DNA of 64,000 bases from Pseudoxanthomonas sp. CF385 (GCF_900104255.1 NZ_FNKZ01000002.1:868001-932000); one strand, 5' to 3'. Positions 7,889-17,331 are shown, counted from the first letter of the stretch. Program-made: numbers and translations. Notes: generated by a model from the letters alone, not told the origin.

Positions 7889-9181
7889 ATGAACCACGAC
7901 CAGTCCCACGCCCTCTTCACCCGCGCCCAGGAACTTCTCCCCGGCGGCGTCAATTCGCCGGTGCGCGCGTTCAAGTCGGTCGGGGGCGAGCCGTTCTTCG
8001 TGCAGCGCGCGGACGGCGCCTACCTGCACGACGTGGATGGCAACCGCTATATCGACTACGTCGGCTCGTGGGGCCCGATGATCGTCGGCCACAACCATCC
8101 GGCTGTGCGCGAGGCGGTGCAGGCGGCGATCCAGAACGGCCTGTCTTATGGCGCGCCCTGCCCGGCCGAAGTGACGATGGCGGAAACGATCACGCGGCTG
8201 GTGCCGTCGTGCGAAATGGTGCGCATGGTCAATTCCGGCACCGAGGCCACGCTGTCGGCGATCCGCCTGGCGCGCGGCGCGACCGGCCGCAACCGCATCG
8301 TCAAGTTCGAAGGCTGCTACCACGGCCACGGCGATTCGTTCCTGGTGAAGGCCGGTAGCGGCATGCTGACGCTGGGCGTGCCGACCTCACCCGGCGTGCC
8401 GGCGGGCCTGAGCGAACTGACGCTGACCCTGAGCTACAACGACTTCGAAGGCGCGACCGCGCTGTTCGAACAGTTCGGCAGCGAGATCGCTTGCCTGATC
8501 ATCGAACCCGTCGTCGGCAACGCCAACTGCCTGCCGCCGCGCGAAGGTTACCTGCAGCACCTGCGTGCCCTGTGCACGCAGCACGGTGCGCTGCTGATCT
8601 TCGACGAAGTGATGACCGGTTTCCGCGTCGCCCTCGGCGGCGCGCAGGCGCACTACGGCATCGCGCCGGACCTGACCACCTTCGGCAAGATCATCGGCGG
8701 CGGCATGCCGGTGGGTGCCTACGGCGGTCGCCGTGAGCTCATGCAGCAGATCGCCCCGGCCGGCCCGATCTACCAGGCCGGCACGCTGAGCGGCAATCCG
8801 GTGGCGATGGCCGCAGGCCTGGCGATGTTGGAGCTGATCCAGACACCCGGTTTCCACGAAGGTTTGACGGCAGCGACCGCCACGCTGTGCGAAGGCATGG
8901 AGGCCGCCGCGCGCGAGGCCGGCGTACCGCTGACCACCACCCGCGTCGGCGCGATGTTCGGCCTGTTCTTCACCGACCAGCAGGTCGACACGTACGCGCA
9001 GGCCGTGGCGTGCGACACCGCGGCGTTCAACCGCTTCTTCCACGCGATGCTGGAGCGGGGCGTGTACCTGGCGCCGTCGGCGTTCGAGGCCGGCTTCATG
9101 TCCAGCGCGCATACGCCCGACGTCATCGACGCGACGATCGCCGCCGCGCGCGAGGCCTTCAAGGTCGTCGCCGCGGGATGA
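7889..9181 (+). CDS. hemL: Glutamate-1-semialdehyde 2,1-aminomutase
   Basis: 430 residues, normal length. PLP enzyme making 5-aminolevulinate in the C5 route to haem. Seen: [18 protein letters not shown] at the N-terminus, [40 protein letters not shown], the PLP-lysine motif [17 protein letters not shown], and [14 protein letters not shown]. The stop overlaps the start of the HAD gene by 4 bp. It stands next to thiE, another cofactor gene, an order common in xanthomonads. Confidence 0.97.
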   Translation: MNHDQSHALFTRAQELLPGGVNSPVRAFKSVGGEPFFVQRADGAYLHDVDGNRYIDYVGSWGPMIVGHNHPAVREAVQAAIQNGLSYGAPCPAEVTMAETITRLVPSCEMVRMVNSGTEATLSAIRLARGATGRNRIVKFEGCYHGHGDSFLVKAGSGMLTLGVPTSPGVPAGLSELTLTLSYNDFEGATALFEQFGSEIACLIIEPVVGNANCLPPREGYLQHLRALCTQHGALLIFDEVMTGFRVALGGAQAHYGIAPDLTTFGKIIGGGMPVGAYGGRRELMQQIAPAGPIYQAGTLSGNPVAMAAGLAMLELIQTPGFHEGLTAATATLCEGMEAAAREAGVPLTTTRVGAMFGLFFTDQQVDTYAQAVACDTAAFNRFFHAMLERGVYLAPSAFEAGFMSSAHTPDVIDATIAAAREAFKVVAAG

Positions 9182-9807
9182 AACCCCGCATCCATCAGGT
9201 GCTGTTCGATTTCGACGGCGTCCTGGCCCACTATCGGCACGAGGTGCGGCTCGCCCACCTCGCCGCGCATGCGGGCTGCGCGCCCGAGCGGGTGCGCGAG
9301 GTGCTGTTCCTCTCGGGACTGGAAACCGAATACGACAGCGGCACGCTCGACACCGCGGCCTACCTCGGCCGGCTGGGTGATGGCCTGGGTGCGGCGGTGG
9401 ATGAAGCCTCCTGGCTGGCCTCGCGGATGGCCGGCAGCACGGCCATCGACGGCGTGCTGGCGCGCATCGATGCGCTGCACGCCGACCTCGCCCTGGGCGT
9501 GCTGACCAACAACGGCGTGCTGATGACGCAGGCGATCCCCCGCATCGTCGCGCCGATGGCGGCCCGCATCGAGGGTCGCGTACTGACCAGTGGCGGCCTG
9601 CAGATGCGCAAGCCGGCGCCGACGACGTTCGCACGCGCGCTCGAGGTGCTGGGCTGGGACGCCGGCAGCACGCTGTTCGTCGACGACAAGTTCACCAACG
9701 TGCAGGGCGCGCGCGAAGCGGGCCTGCACGCCGAAACCGTCACCGATTCACGCAGCTTCGGCAAGGCGCTGAAGCGCTACGTATTCGGCCCGCAGACGGG
9801 CTGGTAG
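9178..9807 (+). CDS. HAD-superfamily hydrolase
   Basis: 209 residues. HAD motif I is [10 protein letters not shown] (nucleophile Asp near residue 10), motif II is GVLTNNGV (about 107-113), motif III lysine is in MRKPAPTTF and motif IV is [18 protein letters not shown]. The helical cap between motifs I and II makes it a subclass I enzyme like small-molecule phosphatases; substrate unknown. It overlaps hemL by 4 bp, so it is cotranscribed and may work as a housekeeping phosphatase. Confidence 0.88.
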   Translation: MKPRIHQVLFDFDGVLAHYRHEVRLAHLAAHAGCAPERVREVLFLSGLETEYDSGTLDTAAYLGRLGDGLGAAVDEASWLASRMAGSTAIDGVLARIDALHADLALGVLTNNGVLMTQAIPRIVAPMAARIEGRVLTSGGLQMRKPAPTTFARALEVLGWDAGSTLFVDDKFTNVQGAREAGLHAETVTDSRSFGKALKRYVFGPQTGW

Positions 9808-9871
9808 CGCGTTTGATGGTTGCTTGATCCGGACGCGGGAGACTGGCGGCCTTCCACCGGAGAGCCGCGCC

Positions 9872-10996
9872 ATGTCCCTGATCCCCAACGCACTGCGCCT
9901 GCTGGGCGCGCTGCTGTTCACTGCCGCCGTCCCGGCCGCGCACGCTGCTGCGCCGGACAAGGTCCTGATCGTCGTCAGCGGCGAAGGCCGCGGCCAGGGC
10001 AAGACCCGGCCGGGCTACGAGTTCGACGAACTCTCGCAGGCGTGGCTGATCTTCAAGGCCAACGGCCTGGAGGTGGACGTCGCCAGTCCCCAGGGCGGTG
10101 CCGTGGAGCCCGACACCTACAACGCGCAGGAACCCTTCAACGCCGCCTTGCTGGCCGATGCGGACGCCATGCGCACACTCGCGTCGACGCGCTCGACGCG
10201 CGAGGTGAAGAGCGCGGACTACGCCGCGATCTACGTCGTGGGCGGCAAGGGCGCGATGTTCGATCTGCCGCGCGATACCGCGCTGGCCTCGCTGCTGGCC
10301 GACGCGCATACGCGCGGCGCGGTGATCGGCGCGGTTTGCCACGGCCCGGCGGCGTTGGTCGACGTCACGCTCGCCGACGGCCGCTCGCTGGTCGCCGGGA
10401 AAGCCATGACCGGCTTCACCCTCGAGGAGGAGACCGTGTTCGGCAAGCGCTGGGCGAAGGAATTCCCCTGGCAACTCGAGGATGCGCTGCGCGCGCGCGG
10501 GGCGCAGTGGCAGGAAGCGCCGCTGATGATGCCGAAGGTCGTCGTGGACGGGCGGCTCGTCACCGGCCAGAACCCGTACTCCACCCCCGGCGTCGCCGAG
10601 GCCATCGTGCGTGCACTCGGCCGCGAACCGGCCACGCGCACGCCCTGGCGCGACGAATTGACGATGGCCCTGGCCGCGCAGGCCCGCGCGGGCGACGTGC
10701 GCGGCGTCGCCGAGGCCCTCGCTCGCGACAAGGATCGCTACCACGTGGATCTGCTGGGATTGCTGGGCTATTACCAGGCGCAGGCCGCGGAGCGCGACGA
10801 AGACGTGCGCCATGCCCTGGCGCTGATGCAGTTGGCGATGCCCTACATGGCGCAACCGCAACTGAAACTCGGTGCCGCCGAAGCGCACCTGCGGTTGCGC
10901 GAACACGCGCAGGCGCGCGCGCTGGTGCAGCAGGTGCTGGCAGGTAAGCCCGACATGGCGGAAGCTAAGGCCCTCCTGCAACGCATCGACGGCTGA
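9872..10996 (+). CDS. Secreted DJ-1/PfpI-type protein with C-terminal helical repeats
   Basis: 374 residues. Residues 1-27 are a Sec signal peptide ending AAHAAA. Residues 28-225 form a DJ-1/PfpI fold: VLIVVSGEG, the Glu of GYEFDE (about 49-52), YVVGGKGAMFDL and the nucleophile elbow AVCHGPA with Cys156. Residues 250-374 are helical and TPR-like (GLLGYYQAQAAERDEDVRHA, LKLGAAEAHLRLREHAQARAL). Cytosolic relatives are glyoxalases, chaperones or deglycases; a periplasmic form with a repeat tail is less usual. It ends 3 bp before a response regulator and kinase, so it may feed the sensor, but that is inference. The start at 9872 is set by the signal peptide. Confidence 0.83.
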   Translation: MSLIPNALRLLGALLFTAAVPAAHAAAPDKVLIVVSGEGRGQGKTRPGYEFDELSQAWLIFKANGLEVDVASPQGGAVEPDTYNAQEPFNAALLADADAMRTLASTRSTREVKSADYAAIYVVGGKGAMFDLPRDTALASLLADAHTRGAVIGAVCHGPAALVDVTLADGRSLVAGKAMTGFTLEEETVFGKRWAKEFPWQLEDALRARGAQWQEAPLMMPKVVVDGRLVTGQNPYSTPGVAEAIVRALGREPATRTPWRDELTMALAAQARAGDVRGVAEALARDKDRYHVDLLGLLGYYQAQAAERDEDVRHALALMQLAMPYMAQPQLKLGAAEAHLRLREHAQARALVQQVLAGKPDMAEAKALLQRIDG

Positions 10997-10999
10997 ACG

Positions 11000-11689
11000 A
11001 TGGCGGCACCCGTGCCCCGCATCCTGGTGATCGAAGACAACGCACTGTTGCGGGTGCAGCTGCAGCACCTGTTCGCCGATGCCGGATTGGCGGTCGAGTT
11101 CGCCGCCGACGGCCTGAGTGGACTGCAGATGGCGCTCGATGCGCCGCCGGATGTCCTCGTACTCGATGTCGGTCTGCCAGGCCTGGACGGCCTGCGCCTG
11201 TGCGAGCGCCTGCGCGCACAGGCCGACCGCCACGTGCCGGTGCTGATGCTGACCGCGCGCGACGCACTCGAGGACAAGCTGCAGGGGTTCCGGGCGGGTG
11301 CGGACGACTACCTGGTCAAGCCCTTCGCCGGCGCGGAACTGGTCGCACGCTGCCAGGCGCTCACGCTGCGGCACCGCGGTGGCGCAGCGCACCTGGTGCG
11401 CATCGGCACGTTGAGCATCGACCGCCGCATCGGCCAGGCGACGCGCGGGGATCAGCCGCTCGACCTGCACCACACGCCGTACCAGATCCTGCTCGCCCTG
11501 GCCGAGGCATGGCCGCGCACGCTGACGCGCAGCGAACTGATCCAGCGTCTGTGGGGCGACGCGCCGCCCGAATCCGATCCGTTGCGCACGCACCTGTATC
11601 TGCTGCGCCAGCTGCTCGACAAGCCCTTCGCCACGCCCATGCTGAAGACCGTGCATGGCGTCGGCTTCCGCCTGGAGGCCGACGCATGA
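11000..11689 (+). CDS. OmpR-family response regulator
   Basis: 229 residues. The receiver domain (1-118) has acidic pocket IEDN, phospho-acceptor Asp56 in LVLDVGLPGLDG, Thr in LMLTARD and Lys in LVKPF. The winged-helix DNA-binding domain (about 130-226) ends with LYLLRQLLDKPF and the typical VHGVGFRLE. It starts 3 bp after the DJ-1-like gene and overlaps the kinase gene by 4 bp (ATGA). Target genes unknown; autoregulation of this three-gene operon is a fair guess. Confidence 0.93.
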   Translation: MAAPVPRILVIEDNALLRVQLQHLFADAGLAVEFAADGLSGLQMALDAPPDVLVLDVGLPGLDGLRLCERLRAQADRHVPVLMLTARDALEDKLQGFRAGADDYLVKPFAGAELVARCQALTLRHRGGAAHLVRIGTLSIDRRIGQATRGDQPLDLHHTPYQILLALAEAWPRTLTRSELIQRLWGDAPPESDPLRTHLYLLRQLLDKPFATPMLKTVHGVGFRLEADA

Positions 11690-13005
11690 GCCGCGCCGTC
11701 CCGCCCCGTCGACGGCTGCGCAACCGTCTGATGCTGGCCTTCGCGGGCTTCACCTTGTTGGTCGCCGCGCTGTTCGCGTTGTATGTGGTGCTGTTCGTCT
11801 ACACCGTCGAGGACCAGCTCTTCGAGACCATGCTGGATCGCGAGGCCGTCGCGCAGCAGCAGCATCACCGCGACCACGGAAGCTGGACCACGCCTCGCGA
11901 TGGCTTCATGTCCGTCGTGCCCTCCACGGCCGCGCTGCCTGACGGCATCGCCGAGGCCCTGCGCCAGGAGCCGCGGCGCCGCGAGTTCGCCGGCGGTGAG
12001 GGCCGCCACTATCACCTGCGCGCTCTGCAGTCTCCTCGCACGAACGAACCGCCTGCCTGGCTTGTCGCCGAAGTCAGCTCGCTGCTCGTGGTCCGGCCGA
12101 TGCGTGCGCAGCTGCTCCAGTTGCTCGCCTGGTCCGGGTTCGCGATGGTGGCGCTGGCCCTGCTGCTGGGCAGCTGGCTGGCACGGCGCACGACCGCACC
12201 CCTGTCGCGGCTGGCGGATGCGGTAGGCGATGCGACGCCGGATCGGCTGCCACCCGGGTTCGCCGCCAGCTTCCCGGACGATGAAGTGGGCGTGGTCGCT
12301 CGCAGGCTCGACGACCTGATCGCCCGCATGCGGGACTTCGTCGAGCGCGAGCGCGAATTCACCCGCGACGCCAGCCACGAGCTGCGCACGCCGCTCGCCG
12401 TCATCCGTGCCGCCAGCGAACGCCTGTCGACGGATGGCTCCCTGAGTGCCGATGCGCGCGCCAGCGTGGAGCATGTCAGGCTGTCCGCGACGCACCTCGA
12501 GCAGACCGTCGCCCTGCTGCTGGCGCTGGCGCGCGAGCAGACGCCCGCTTCGGCCACGATCAAGGAATCCCGCGTGCTGCCGTTGCTGGAGCGTGTGGTG
12601 ATCGAACAATCGCCGCTGTTGGAAGGAAAACAGGTGCAGGTCGCCGTCGATGTTCCCGCCGACGTCACCACCGTTCTGCCTGCACCCGTGATGCAGGTCC
12701 TGCTGGCCAACCTGATCGGCAACGCGTTCGCGCACACCCACGAAGGCCGCATTGCGATCACGCGGGAGGCGGATGCGCTCTGCATCCGTAACCCCGGTCA
12801 GCCCATCCGCGATAGCGATTTCGCGCCTTTCGCGAAGGGCGAGGACAGCACCGGTTTCGGCCTGGGCCTGTCGATCGTGCGGCGCCTCTGCGAACGGCAC
12901 GCCATCGACCTGCGCTTCGATCGCGAAGCCGACGGCACGACAGCCCGCCTACGGCTGCGGGCAGATCCCGTGGCGCGCGTCAGCGCGGCGCCGCGAACGC
13001 CCTGA
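11686..13005 (+). CDS. Sensor histidine kinase
   Basis: 439 residues. Two membrane helices (about 14-40 and 146-167) flank a small periplasmic domain of about 100 residues that is His-rich near QQQHHRDHGSW. HAMP-like linker, then the dimerisation domain with DASHELRTPL (His231), then the ATPase domain with an N-box (LLANLIGNAFAH) and GFGLGLSIV. The G1 box reads IRNPGQP rather than DxGxG, a variant seen in a QseC/PmrB-like group. It pairs with the response regulator upstream. The His-rich periplasmic loop might bind metal (inference). The last 26 bp overlap the 3' end of argD on the other strand. Confidence 0.92.
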   Translation: MSRAVPPRRRLRNRLMLAFAGFTLLVAALFALYVVLFVYTVEDQLFETMLDREAVAQQQHHRDHGSWTTPRDGFMSVVPSTAALPDGIAEALRQEPRRREFAGGEGRHYHLRALQSPRTNEPPAWLVAEVSSLLVVRPMRAQLLQLLAWSGFAMVALALLLGSWLARRTTAPLSRLADAVGDATPDRLPPGFAASFPDDEVGVVARRLDDLIARMRDFVEREREFTRDASHELRTPLAVIRAASERLSTDGSLSADARASVEHVRLSATHLEQTVALLLALAREQTPASATIKESRVLPLLERVVIEQSPLLEGKQVQVAVDVPADVTTVLPAPVMQVLLANLIGNAFAHTHEGRIAITREADALCIRNPGQPIRDSDFAPFAKGEDSTGFGLGLSIVRRLCERHAIDLRFDREADGTTARLRLRADPVARVSAAPRTP

Positions 13006-14212
13006 GCGCCGCGTGCAGGCGCTTCAGGCCTTCCGCGACTTCCTCATCGGTGATGTTCAGGGCCGGCACGAAGCGCAGCACATCCGGGCCGGCCTGCAGC
13101 ATCAGCAGGCCCTGCGCCGCGGCCAGATCCAGCACTTCGCCTGCGCGGCCGGCGTACTTCGCGTTGAGCACGGCGCCCAGCATCAGACCACGGCCGCGCA
13201 CCTGGGCGAACAGCCCGAGCTCCGCATTGATCGTGTCCAGGCCCTTGCGCAGGGCGGCGGACTGGCGCGCCACGTTGTTGGCGATCTGCGTCGACGCGAG
13301 CTTGCGCAAGGCCACACGCGCGACCGCGGCCGCCAGCGGGTTGCCGCCGAAGGTGGTGCCATGCGCGCCGAACTGCATCACCTGCGCGACCTTCGGCCCG
13401 GCCAGCATCGCGCCGATCGGGAAACCACCGCCCAGCGCCTTGGCCAGGGTGACGATGTCGGGCACCACGCCGTCCTGCCAATGCGCGAACAACGTTCCCG
13501 TGCGGCCCATGCCGGCCTGGATCTCGTCCAGCACCAGCAGCGCGCCGTAGTGGTCGCACAGCGCGCGCACCGCGTTGAGGAACCCGGGCGCGGCCGGCAT
13601 CACACCGCCCTCGCCCTGCACCGGCTCCAGCATCACCGCGGCCACGTCGCCGCAGGACATGGCGATCTCGAGCTGGGTCAGGTCGTTGAAGTCGACGTAA
13701 CGGAAACCGCCAGGCAGCGGCTCATAGCCTTCCTGGTACTTCGGCTGCGCGGTGGCGGTGACGGCGGCCAGCGTGCGCCCGTGGAAACTGCCGCGGAACG
13801 TCACGATGACGCGCTGATCCGATGGCCGACCCTGCGAGGCCGCCCACTTGCGCACCAGCTTGATCGCCGCCTCGTTGGCTTCCGCGCCGGAATTGCACAG
13901 GAACACGCGTTCGGCGAAGCGCGACGCCGTGACCAGTTCCTCCGCCAGGCGCAGCGGCGGCTCGCTGTAGAAGACGTTGCTGGTGTGCCACAGCTTGCCG
14001 GCCTGCTCGGTCAGCGCCGCGACCAGGTCCGGGTCGTTGTGGCCCAAGCCGCAGACGGCGATGCCGGCGGACAGGTCCAGGTATTCGCGGCCCTCGCTGT
14101 CCCAAACGCGCGCGCCCTGGCCGCGCTCCAGGATCACCTCGCGCGGACGGTACACCGGCAGGTAGTAGCGTTGGCCGTTGGCCAGCAGGTCGGCGGAGGT
14201 CGTGGCGCTCAT
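12980..14212 (-). CDS. argD: Acetylornithine/succinyldiaminopimelate aminotransferase family
   Basis: 410 residues. PLP class III aminotransferase. Seen: YRPREVILERGQGARVWD at the N-terminus, SAGIAVCGLGHNDP, CNSGAEANEAAIKL, GSFHGRTL, LEPVQGEGG, the Asp of LVLDEIQAGMGRTG and the PLP Lys of TLAKALGGGFPIGAM. In arginine synthesis it transaminates N-acetyl (or, in xanthomonads, possibly N-succinyl) ornithine, and can serve in lysine synthesis. No other arg gene is adjacent. The start ATG at 14212 fits the normal ArgD length; the much longer open frame upstream has no homology. Confidence 0.92.
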   Translation of the reverse strand: MSATTSADLLANGQRYYLPVYRPREVILERGQGARVWDSEGREYLDLSAGIAVCGLGHNDPDLVAALTEQAGKLWHTSNVFYSEPPLRLAEELVTASRFAERVFLCNSGAEANEAAIKLVRKWAASQGRPSDQRVIVTFRGSFHGRTLAAVTATAQPKYQEGYEPLPGGFRYVDFNDLTQLEIAMSCGDVAAVMLEPVQGEGGVMPAAPGFLNAVRALCDHYGALLVLDEIQAGMGRTGTLFAHWQDGVVPDIVTLAKALGGGFPIGAMLAGPKVAQVMQFGAHGTTFGGNPLAAAVARVALRKLASTQIANNVARQSAALRKGLDTINAELGLFAQVRGRGLMLGAVLNAKYAGRAGEVLDLAAAQGLLMLQAGPDVLRFVPALNITDEEVAEGLKRLHAALRAFAAPR

Positions 14213-14292
14213 GGCGGCGGCTCGCAGCGGAAATGGCGGCGTATTGTCGCCGATCACGCAGCCCACGCCAGCGGGCGCCGCAGCATCGGGCC

Positions 14293-14823
14293 TCAGGCGG
14301 CGAAGGCGATCTCGCCGGCCGGCAGCGCGCGGATGCCGACGCCGAAGCTGCGGATCGCCGGCAGCGTGGCGTTGTGGTGCTCGCGGATGCGGGCGGCGTC
14401 GGCGTGCGGCTTGTCGTGGGTAGTGTGGGCGTCCGCGGCCAGCAGCACGTGGTAGCCGTGCGCGGCGGCGCTGCGGGTGGTGGTGTCCACGCAGAACTCG
14501 GTGGCGTAGCCGCACAGCACCACGCCTTCGACGCCGCAGAACGACAGCACTTCGTCCAGCCCGGTGCGCAGGAACGAATCCGGCGTGGCCTTGCGGATGC
14601 GGTGGTCGCCCGGCTCCAGCATCAGCGCGGGATGCAATGCCCACGCCTCTGACTCCGGCGCGAGGTCGCCGGCGCGCTCGTGCTGCACGAAGATCACCGG
14701 GGCACCCGCCTGCCGCGCTTTCGCCGACAGTGCATTGATGCGCTCGATGACCGCATCGGCATCGGCCGGCGCGGGTTCGAACAGGCCACGTTGCACGTCG
14801 ATCACGATCAGGGCGAGGTTCAT
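14293..14823 (-). CDS. Isochorismatase-family cysteine hydrolase
   Basis: 176 residues. The cysteine-hydrolase triad is visible: Asp9 in LIVIDVQRGLF, Lys79 in RIRKATPDSF and Cys111 in YATEFCVDTT, with the cis-peptide-type region VVLCGYATEF. Members hydrolyse nicotinamide, carbamoyl or isochorismate-type substrates; this one cannot be assigned. An AAGGAA Shine-Dalgarno-like run precedes the ATG at 14823. It follows the glyoxalase and DoxX-like genes on the same strand with 25-bp spacing and may share their transcript. Confidence 0.88.
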   Translation of the reverse strand: MNLALIVIDVQRGLFEPAPADADAVIERINALSAKARQAGAPVIFVQHERAGDLAPESEAWALHPALMLEPGDHRIRKATPDSFLRTGLDEVLSFCGVEGVVLCGYATEFCVDTTTRSAAAHGYHVLLAADAHTTHDKPHADAARIREHHNATLPAIRSFGVGIRALPAGEIAFAA

Positions 14824-14848
14824 CGGCAGAATTCCTTGTTCGGATGCA

Positions 14849-15286
14849 TTACCAGCTTCCCGTATTCGCCATCGAAAGCCAAGGCTCCTGCGGCGGCAAT
14901 GCGGCACCTTTCTGCAGCAGCTCGATGGAGATCAGGTCCGGGGTGCGGACGAAGGCCATGCGGCCATCCCGCGGCGGGCGGTTGATGGTGATGCCCCGCG
15001 ACTGCAGGTGCGTGCAGAGCGCGTAGATGTCGTCCACTTCGAAGGCCAGATGGCCGAAGTTGCGCGCGCTGCCGTAATCCTCGGCCGGGCCGCCATCTTC
15101 CGGCGGCCAGTTGTAGGTCAGCTCCACTTCCACTTCCGGATTCGCCGGTGCGCCGAAGTACACGAGGGTGAACCGGCCCTGCGTGTTCTCCATCCGCCGT
15201 GTCTCGGCCAGGCCAAGGCCTTCGGTGAGGAAGCGGGCGGTGGCATCCAGGTCGTGGACGCGGATCATCGCATGCAGGTACTTCAT
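14849..15286 (-). CDS. gloA: Glyoxalase I-type protein (lactoylglutathione lyase)
   Basis: 145 residues, single VOC domain. The four metal ligands of GloA can be placed: His5 (YLHAMIRV), Glu55 (EVELTYNW), His79 (NFGHLAFEV) and Glu122 (LISIELLQ). The ELTYNW motif is specific to the glyoxalase I group, which isomerises the methylglyoxal-glutathione hemithioacetal. Compared with E. coli GloA it has a short insertion (PPEDGGPAEDYGS) and a C-terminal extension of about 15 residues, so it may be a paralogue with another thiol adduct. It is 7 bp downstream of the DoxX-like gene. Confidence 0.8.
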   Translation of the reverse strand: MKYLHAMIRVHDLDATARFLTEGLGLAETRRMENTQGRFTLVYFGAPANPEVEVELTYNWPPEDGGPAEDYGSARNFGHLAFEVDDIYALCTHLQSRGITINRPPRDGRMAFVRTPDLISIELLQKGAALPPQEPWLSMANTGSW

Positions 15287-15293
15287 GACAACC

Positions 15294-15698
15294 TCATTTC
15301 GGAAGGGAAACGCGTCGCCGGTGCGCCCACGCGTTGGCGAGCAGGCAGACGAGTATCAGCACGCTGTACTCGGCGCCGTTGCGCCCGAGGCCCACGACGA
15401 ACCAGCCTGCCGGCGCGTGCACCAGCCAGATGCCGCAGGCGTAGATCGCTGCGAATATCAGCGCGATCGGGCTGACCCAGCGTCCCGATGCGAATACGGG
15501 CGCGGCGACGAGTTCGAATACGGTGACGAACCAGGCGATCGCGAGCCCGAACGGAAAGCCCTGCGATTCGAGGAAGGTACCGAAGGGCGCGACGCCATCG
15601 GCCAGTACGCGTGCCACGCCGTGGATGAAGAGCAGCGCAGCCAATGCCACGCGGATGAAGGCCAGTGCCTGGCGTGCCGGAAGTTCAGCGGACGGCAT
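15294..15698 (-). CDS. DoxX-like inner membrane protein
   Basis: 134 residues with four predicted membrane helices (about 10-32, 48-70, 76-96, 108-126) and the small-protein layout of the DoxX family (LALIRVALAALLFIHGVARV-like first helix, then FGLAIAWFVTVFELVAAPVF). DoxX proteins are linked to thiol and redox stress in some bacteria, but function here is unknown. It lies directly upstream of the glyoxalase gene (7-bp gap) and downstream of an SDR gene, suggesting a small detoxification operon running leftwards. Confidence 0.8.
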   Translation of the reverse strand: MPSAELPARQALAFIRVALAALLFIHGVARVLADGVAPFGTFLESQGFPFGLAIAWFVTVFELVAAPVFASGRWVSPIALIFAAIYACGIWLVHAPAGWFVVGLGRNGAEYSVLILVCLLANAWAHRRRVSLPK

Positions 15699-15743
15699 GG
15701 TCGTGGCTCCGGTGAAGGAACAAGAGGACGTGTCGCGGGAGGG

Positions 15744-16565
15744 TCACGGGTCGACGAACAGATCGGGCAACAACGGCTGCGAGGCATCGACGGCGTAGTT
15801 TGAGAAGTCGGCGACGCCGGCCTCCCGCAATACATCCTCGTCGATGAGGAACTGCCCATGGAAACCGCGCCCCTCGCGCACCAGCACCGCGTGTGCGGCA
15901 TCGGCGACGATCTGCGGCGTGCGGCAGCGCGGGATTTCCACGCCCGGGATCATGTTCAGCGCATCGGTGGCGATGATGGTGCGCGGCCACAGGGCATTGA
16001 CGGCGATGCCCTGGGGGCCGAACTCGCCGGCCAGGCCCAGGGTCACGAAGCTCATGCCCATCTTCGCCAGCGTGTAGCCGGTGTGCGGCGCCCACCACTT
16101 CGGGTCGAGCGACGGCGGCGGCGCCAAGGTCAGGATGTGCGGATTGGCGGCCTGCTTCAGGTACGGCAGGCAGGCCTGCGCGCAGAGGAAGCTGCCGCGC
16201 GCGTTGACCTGCTGCATCAGGTCGAAGCGCTTCATCGGCGTGTCCAGCGCGCCGGCCAGCCAGATGGCGCTGGCGTTGTTGACCAGGATGTCGATGCCGC
16301 CGAAGGCATCGGCGGTGGCGGCCATCGCGGCCTTGACCTCGTCCTCCTCGCGGATGTCGCACTTCAGCGCCAGCCCCTGGCCACCCGCCTCGGTCACCGC
16401 CTGCGCGGCGGTATGGATGGTGCCGGGCAGCTTGGGATTCGGCACCGACGACTTGGCGGCGATGGCCACGTTGGCGCCGTCGCGCGCGGCGCGCAGGGCG
16501 ATGGCCAGGCCGATGCCGCGCGAGGCGCCGGTGATGAAAAGGGTCTTGCCGGCCAGCGAGGTCAT
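15744..16565 (-). CDS. SDR oxidoreductase (HSDL2-like)
   Basis: 273 residues. Rossmann motif TGASRGIGLAIA near residue 12, NNASA (about 98-102), and an active-site YTLAKMG (YxxxK). The APPPSLDPKWWAPHTGYTLAK stretch is typical of the hydroxysteroid dehydrogenase-like protein 2 group, which lacks the usual Ser spacing. Cofactor specificity and substrate are unknown. The extra C-terminal segment (ADFSNYAVDASQPLLPDLFVD) also fits that group. It probably heads the leftward run with DoxX, GloA and the isochorismatase-like gene. Confidence 0.88.
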   Translation of the reverse strand: MTSLAGKTLFITGASRGIGLAIALRAARDGANVAIAAKSSVPNPKLPGTIHTAAQAVTEAGGQGLALKCDIREEDEVKAAMAATADAFGGIDILVNNASAIWLAGALDTPMKRFDLMQQVNARGSFLCAQACLPYLKQAANPHILTLAPPPSLDPKWWAPHTGYTLAKMGMSFVTLGLAGEFGPQGIAVNALWPRTIIATDALNMIPGVEIPRCRTPQIVADAAHAVLVREGRGFHGQFLIDEDVLREAGVADFSNYAVDASQPLLPDLFVDP

Positions 16566-16605
16566 GGCGTACTCCGGGAGAAAGATCGGATGGATGCGGA
16601 TGCGC

Positions 16606-17268
16606 TCACGGCTTCGGCCCCTGCCCTTCGTTGTCTTCCCACTTCAACACCTTGCGGGTGATGAAGCGATACACCGGCTTGCCGGTGCGGAACCAGAGAT
16701 CGCGCAGCCATGAAGTGCGCTTCAGCACGCGTCTCTCGGTAGGCGTGATCGACGCGGCGCAGTACATGCGCTTGTGCTTGAGCAGGTGGCGCAGGTCCTG
16801 CCGCGCCAGCAGGCGCATCCAGCGCGAGCGCGGATCGCCACGGGTGGCGAGCTGGAAGTCGATGATCGCCGGGCGCCCGTCGGCCAGGACCAGCCAGTTG
16901 GCTTCCTTGGCCAGGTCGTTGTGGGCGATGCCGCGGCGATGCAGGTGCTTGAGCAGCCGGTGCGCCGCACGGAAATAGGCGATGTCGCCGCGGGGCGGCC
17001 GCTGGTACATCGCGGCGCCTTCCATGTAGCTGCGGTCGAGGCGGCGCCCGGTCCAGGCCAGCAGTTGAGGGACGTCGGCCATGCCGGCGACCTTGCGCAG
17101 CGCCAGGGCTTCCCGGCGCGCCAGCCACCACGCCGGCAGCCGCAGCCACAGCGGAACGTGCGCGAGGTCACGCCGCACGAACGGGCCGTCCGGGCCCTGC
17201 ATCAGCGAGATGCGGCCGAAGCTGTCGGCCTTGAGTGCAGCGATTTCGGAAGGCGAGCGCAAGTCCAC
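16606..17268 (-). CDS. Small serine/threonine kinase-like protein
   Basis: 220 residues. The kinase core is reduced: a catalytic-loop-like GIAHNDLAKEANWLV (HxDxxxxN, about residues 116-130) and a metal loop IIDFQLA instead of DFG. The N-lobe Lys is not clear. This pattern matches RIO/lipopolysaccharide-kinase-like phosphotransferases of xanthomonads. The C-terminus is strongly basic (RMYCAASITPTERRVLKRTSWL) and may contact membranes or nucleic acid. Protein or sugar substrate unknown. It is divergent from the LssY-type membrane protein gene with only about 60 bp between starts. Confidence 0.7.
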   Translation of the reverse strand: MDLRSPSEIAALKADSFGRISLMQGPDGPFVRRDLAHVPLWLRLPAWWLARREALALRKVAGMADVPQLLAWTGRRLDRSYMEGAAMYQRPPRGDIAYFRAAHRLLKHLHRRGIAHNDLAKEANWLVLADGRPAIIDFQLATRGDPRSRWMRLLARQDLRHLLKHKRMYCAASITPTERRVLKRTSWLRDLWFRTGKPVYRFITRKVLKWEDNEGQGPKP

Positions 17269-17319
17269 CTCGTCATTCTACCGTCCGGGAGGAGGGGGCG
17301 CCGGTCAGCGACCGCCGCC

Positions 17320-17325
17320 TATAAT
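17320..17325 (+). promoter_or_regulatory. -10 TATAAT for a leaderless transcript
   Basis: A consensus TATAAT ends 6 nt before the ATG at 17332, so transcription should begin on or next to the start codon, without a ribosome-binding site. No clear -35. Confidence 0.65.
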
Positions 17326-17331
17326 CCGCCG

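Noticed and set aside
14213..14644. N-terminal extension of argD
   Set aside because: The in-frame upstream stretch is the shadow of the isochorismatase-family gene on the same strand and has no aminotransferase homology.
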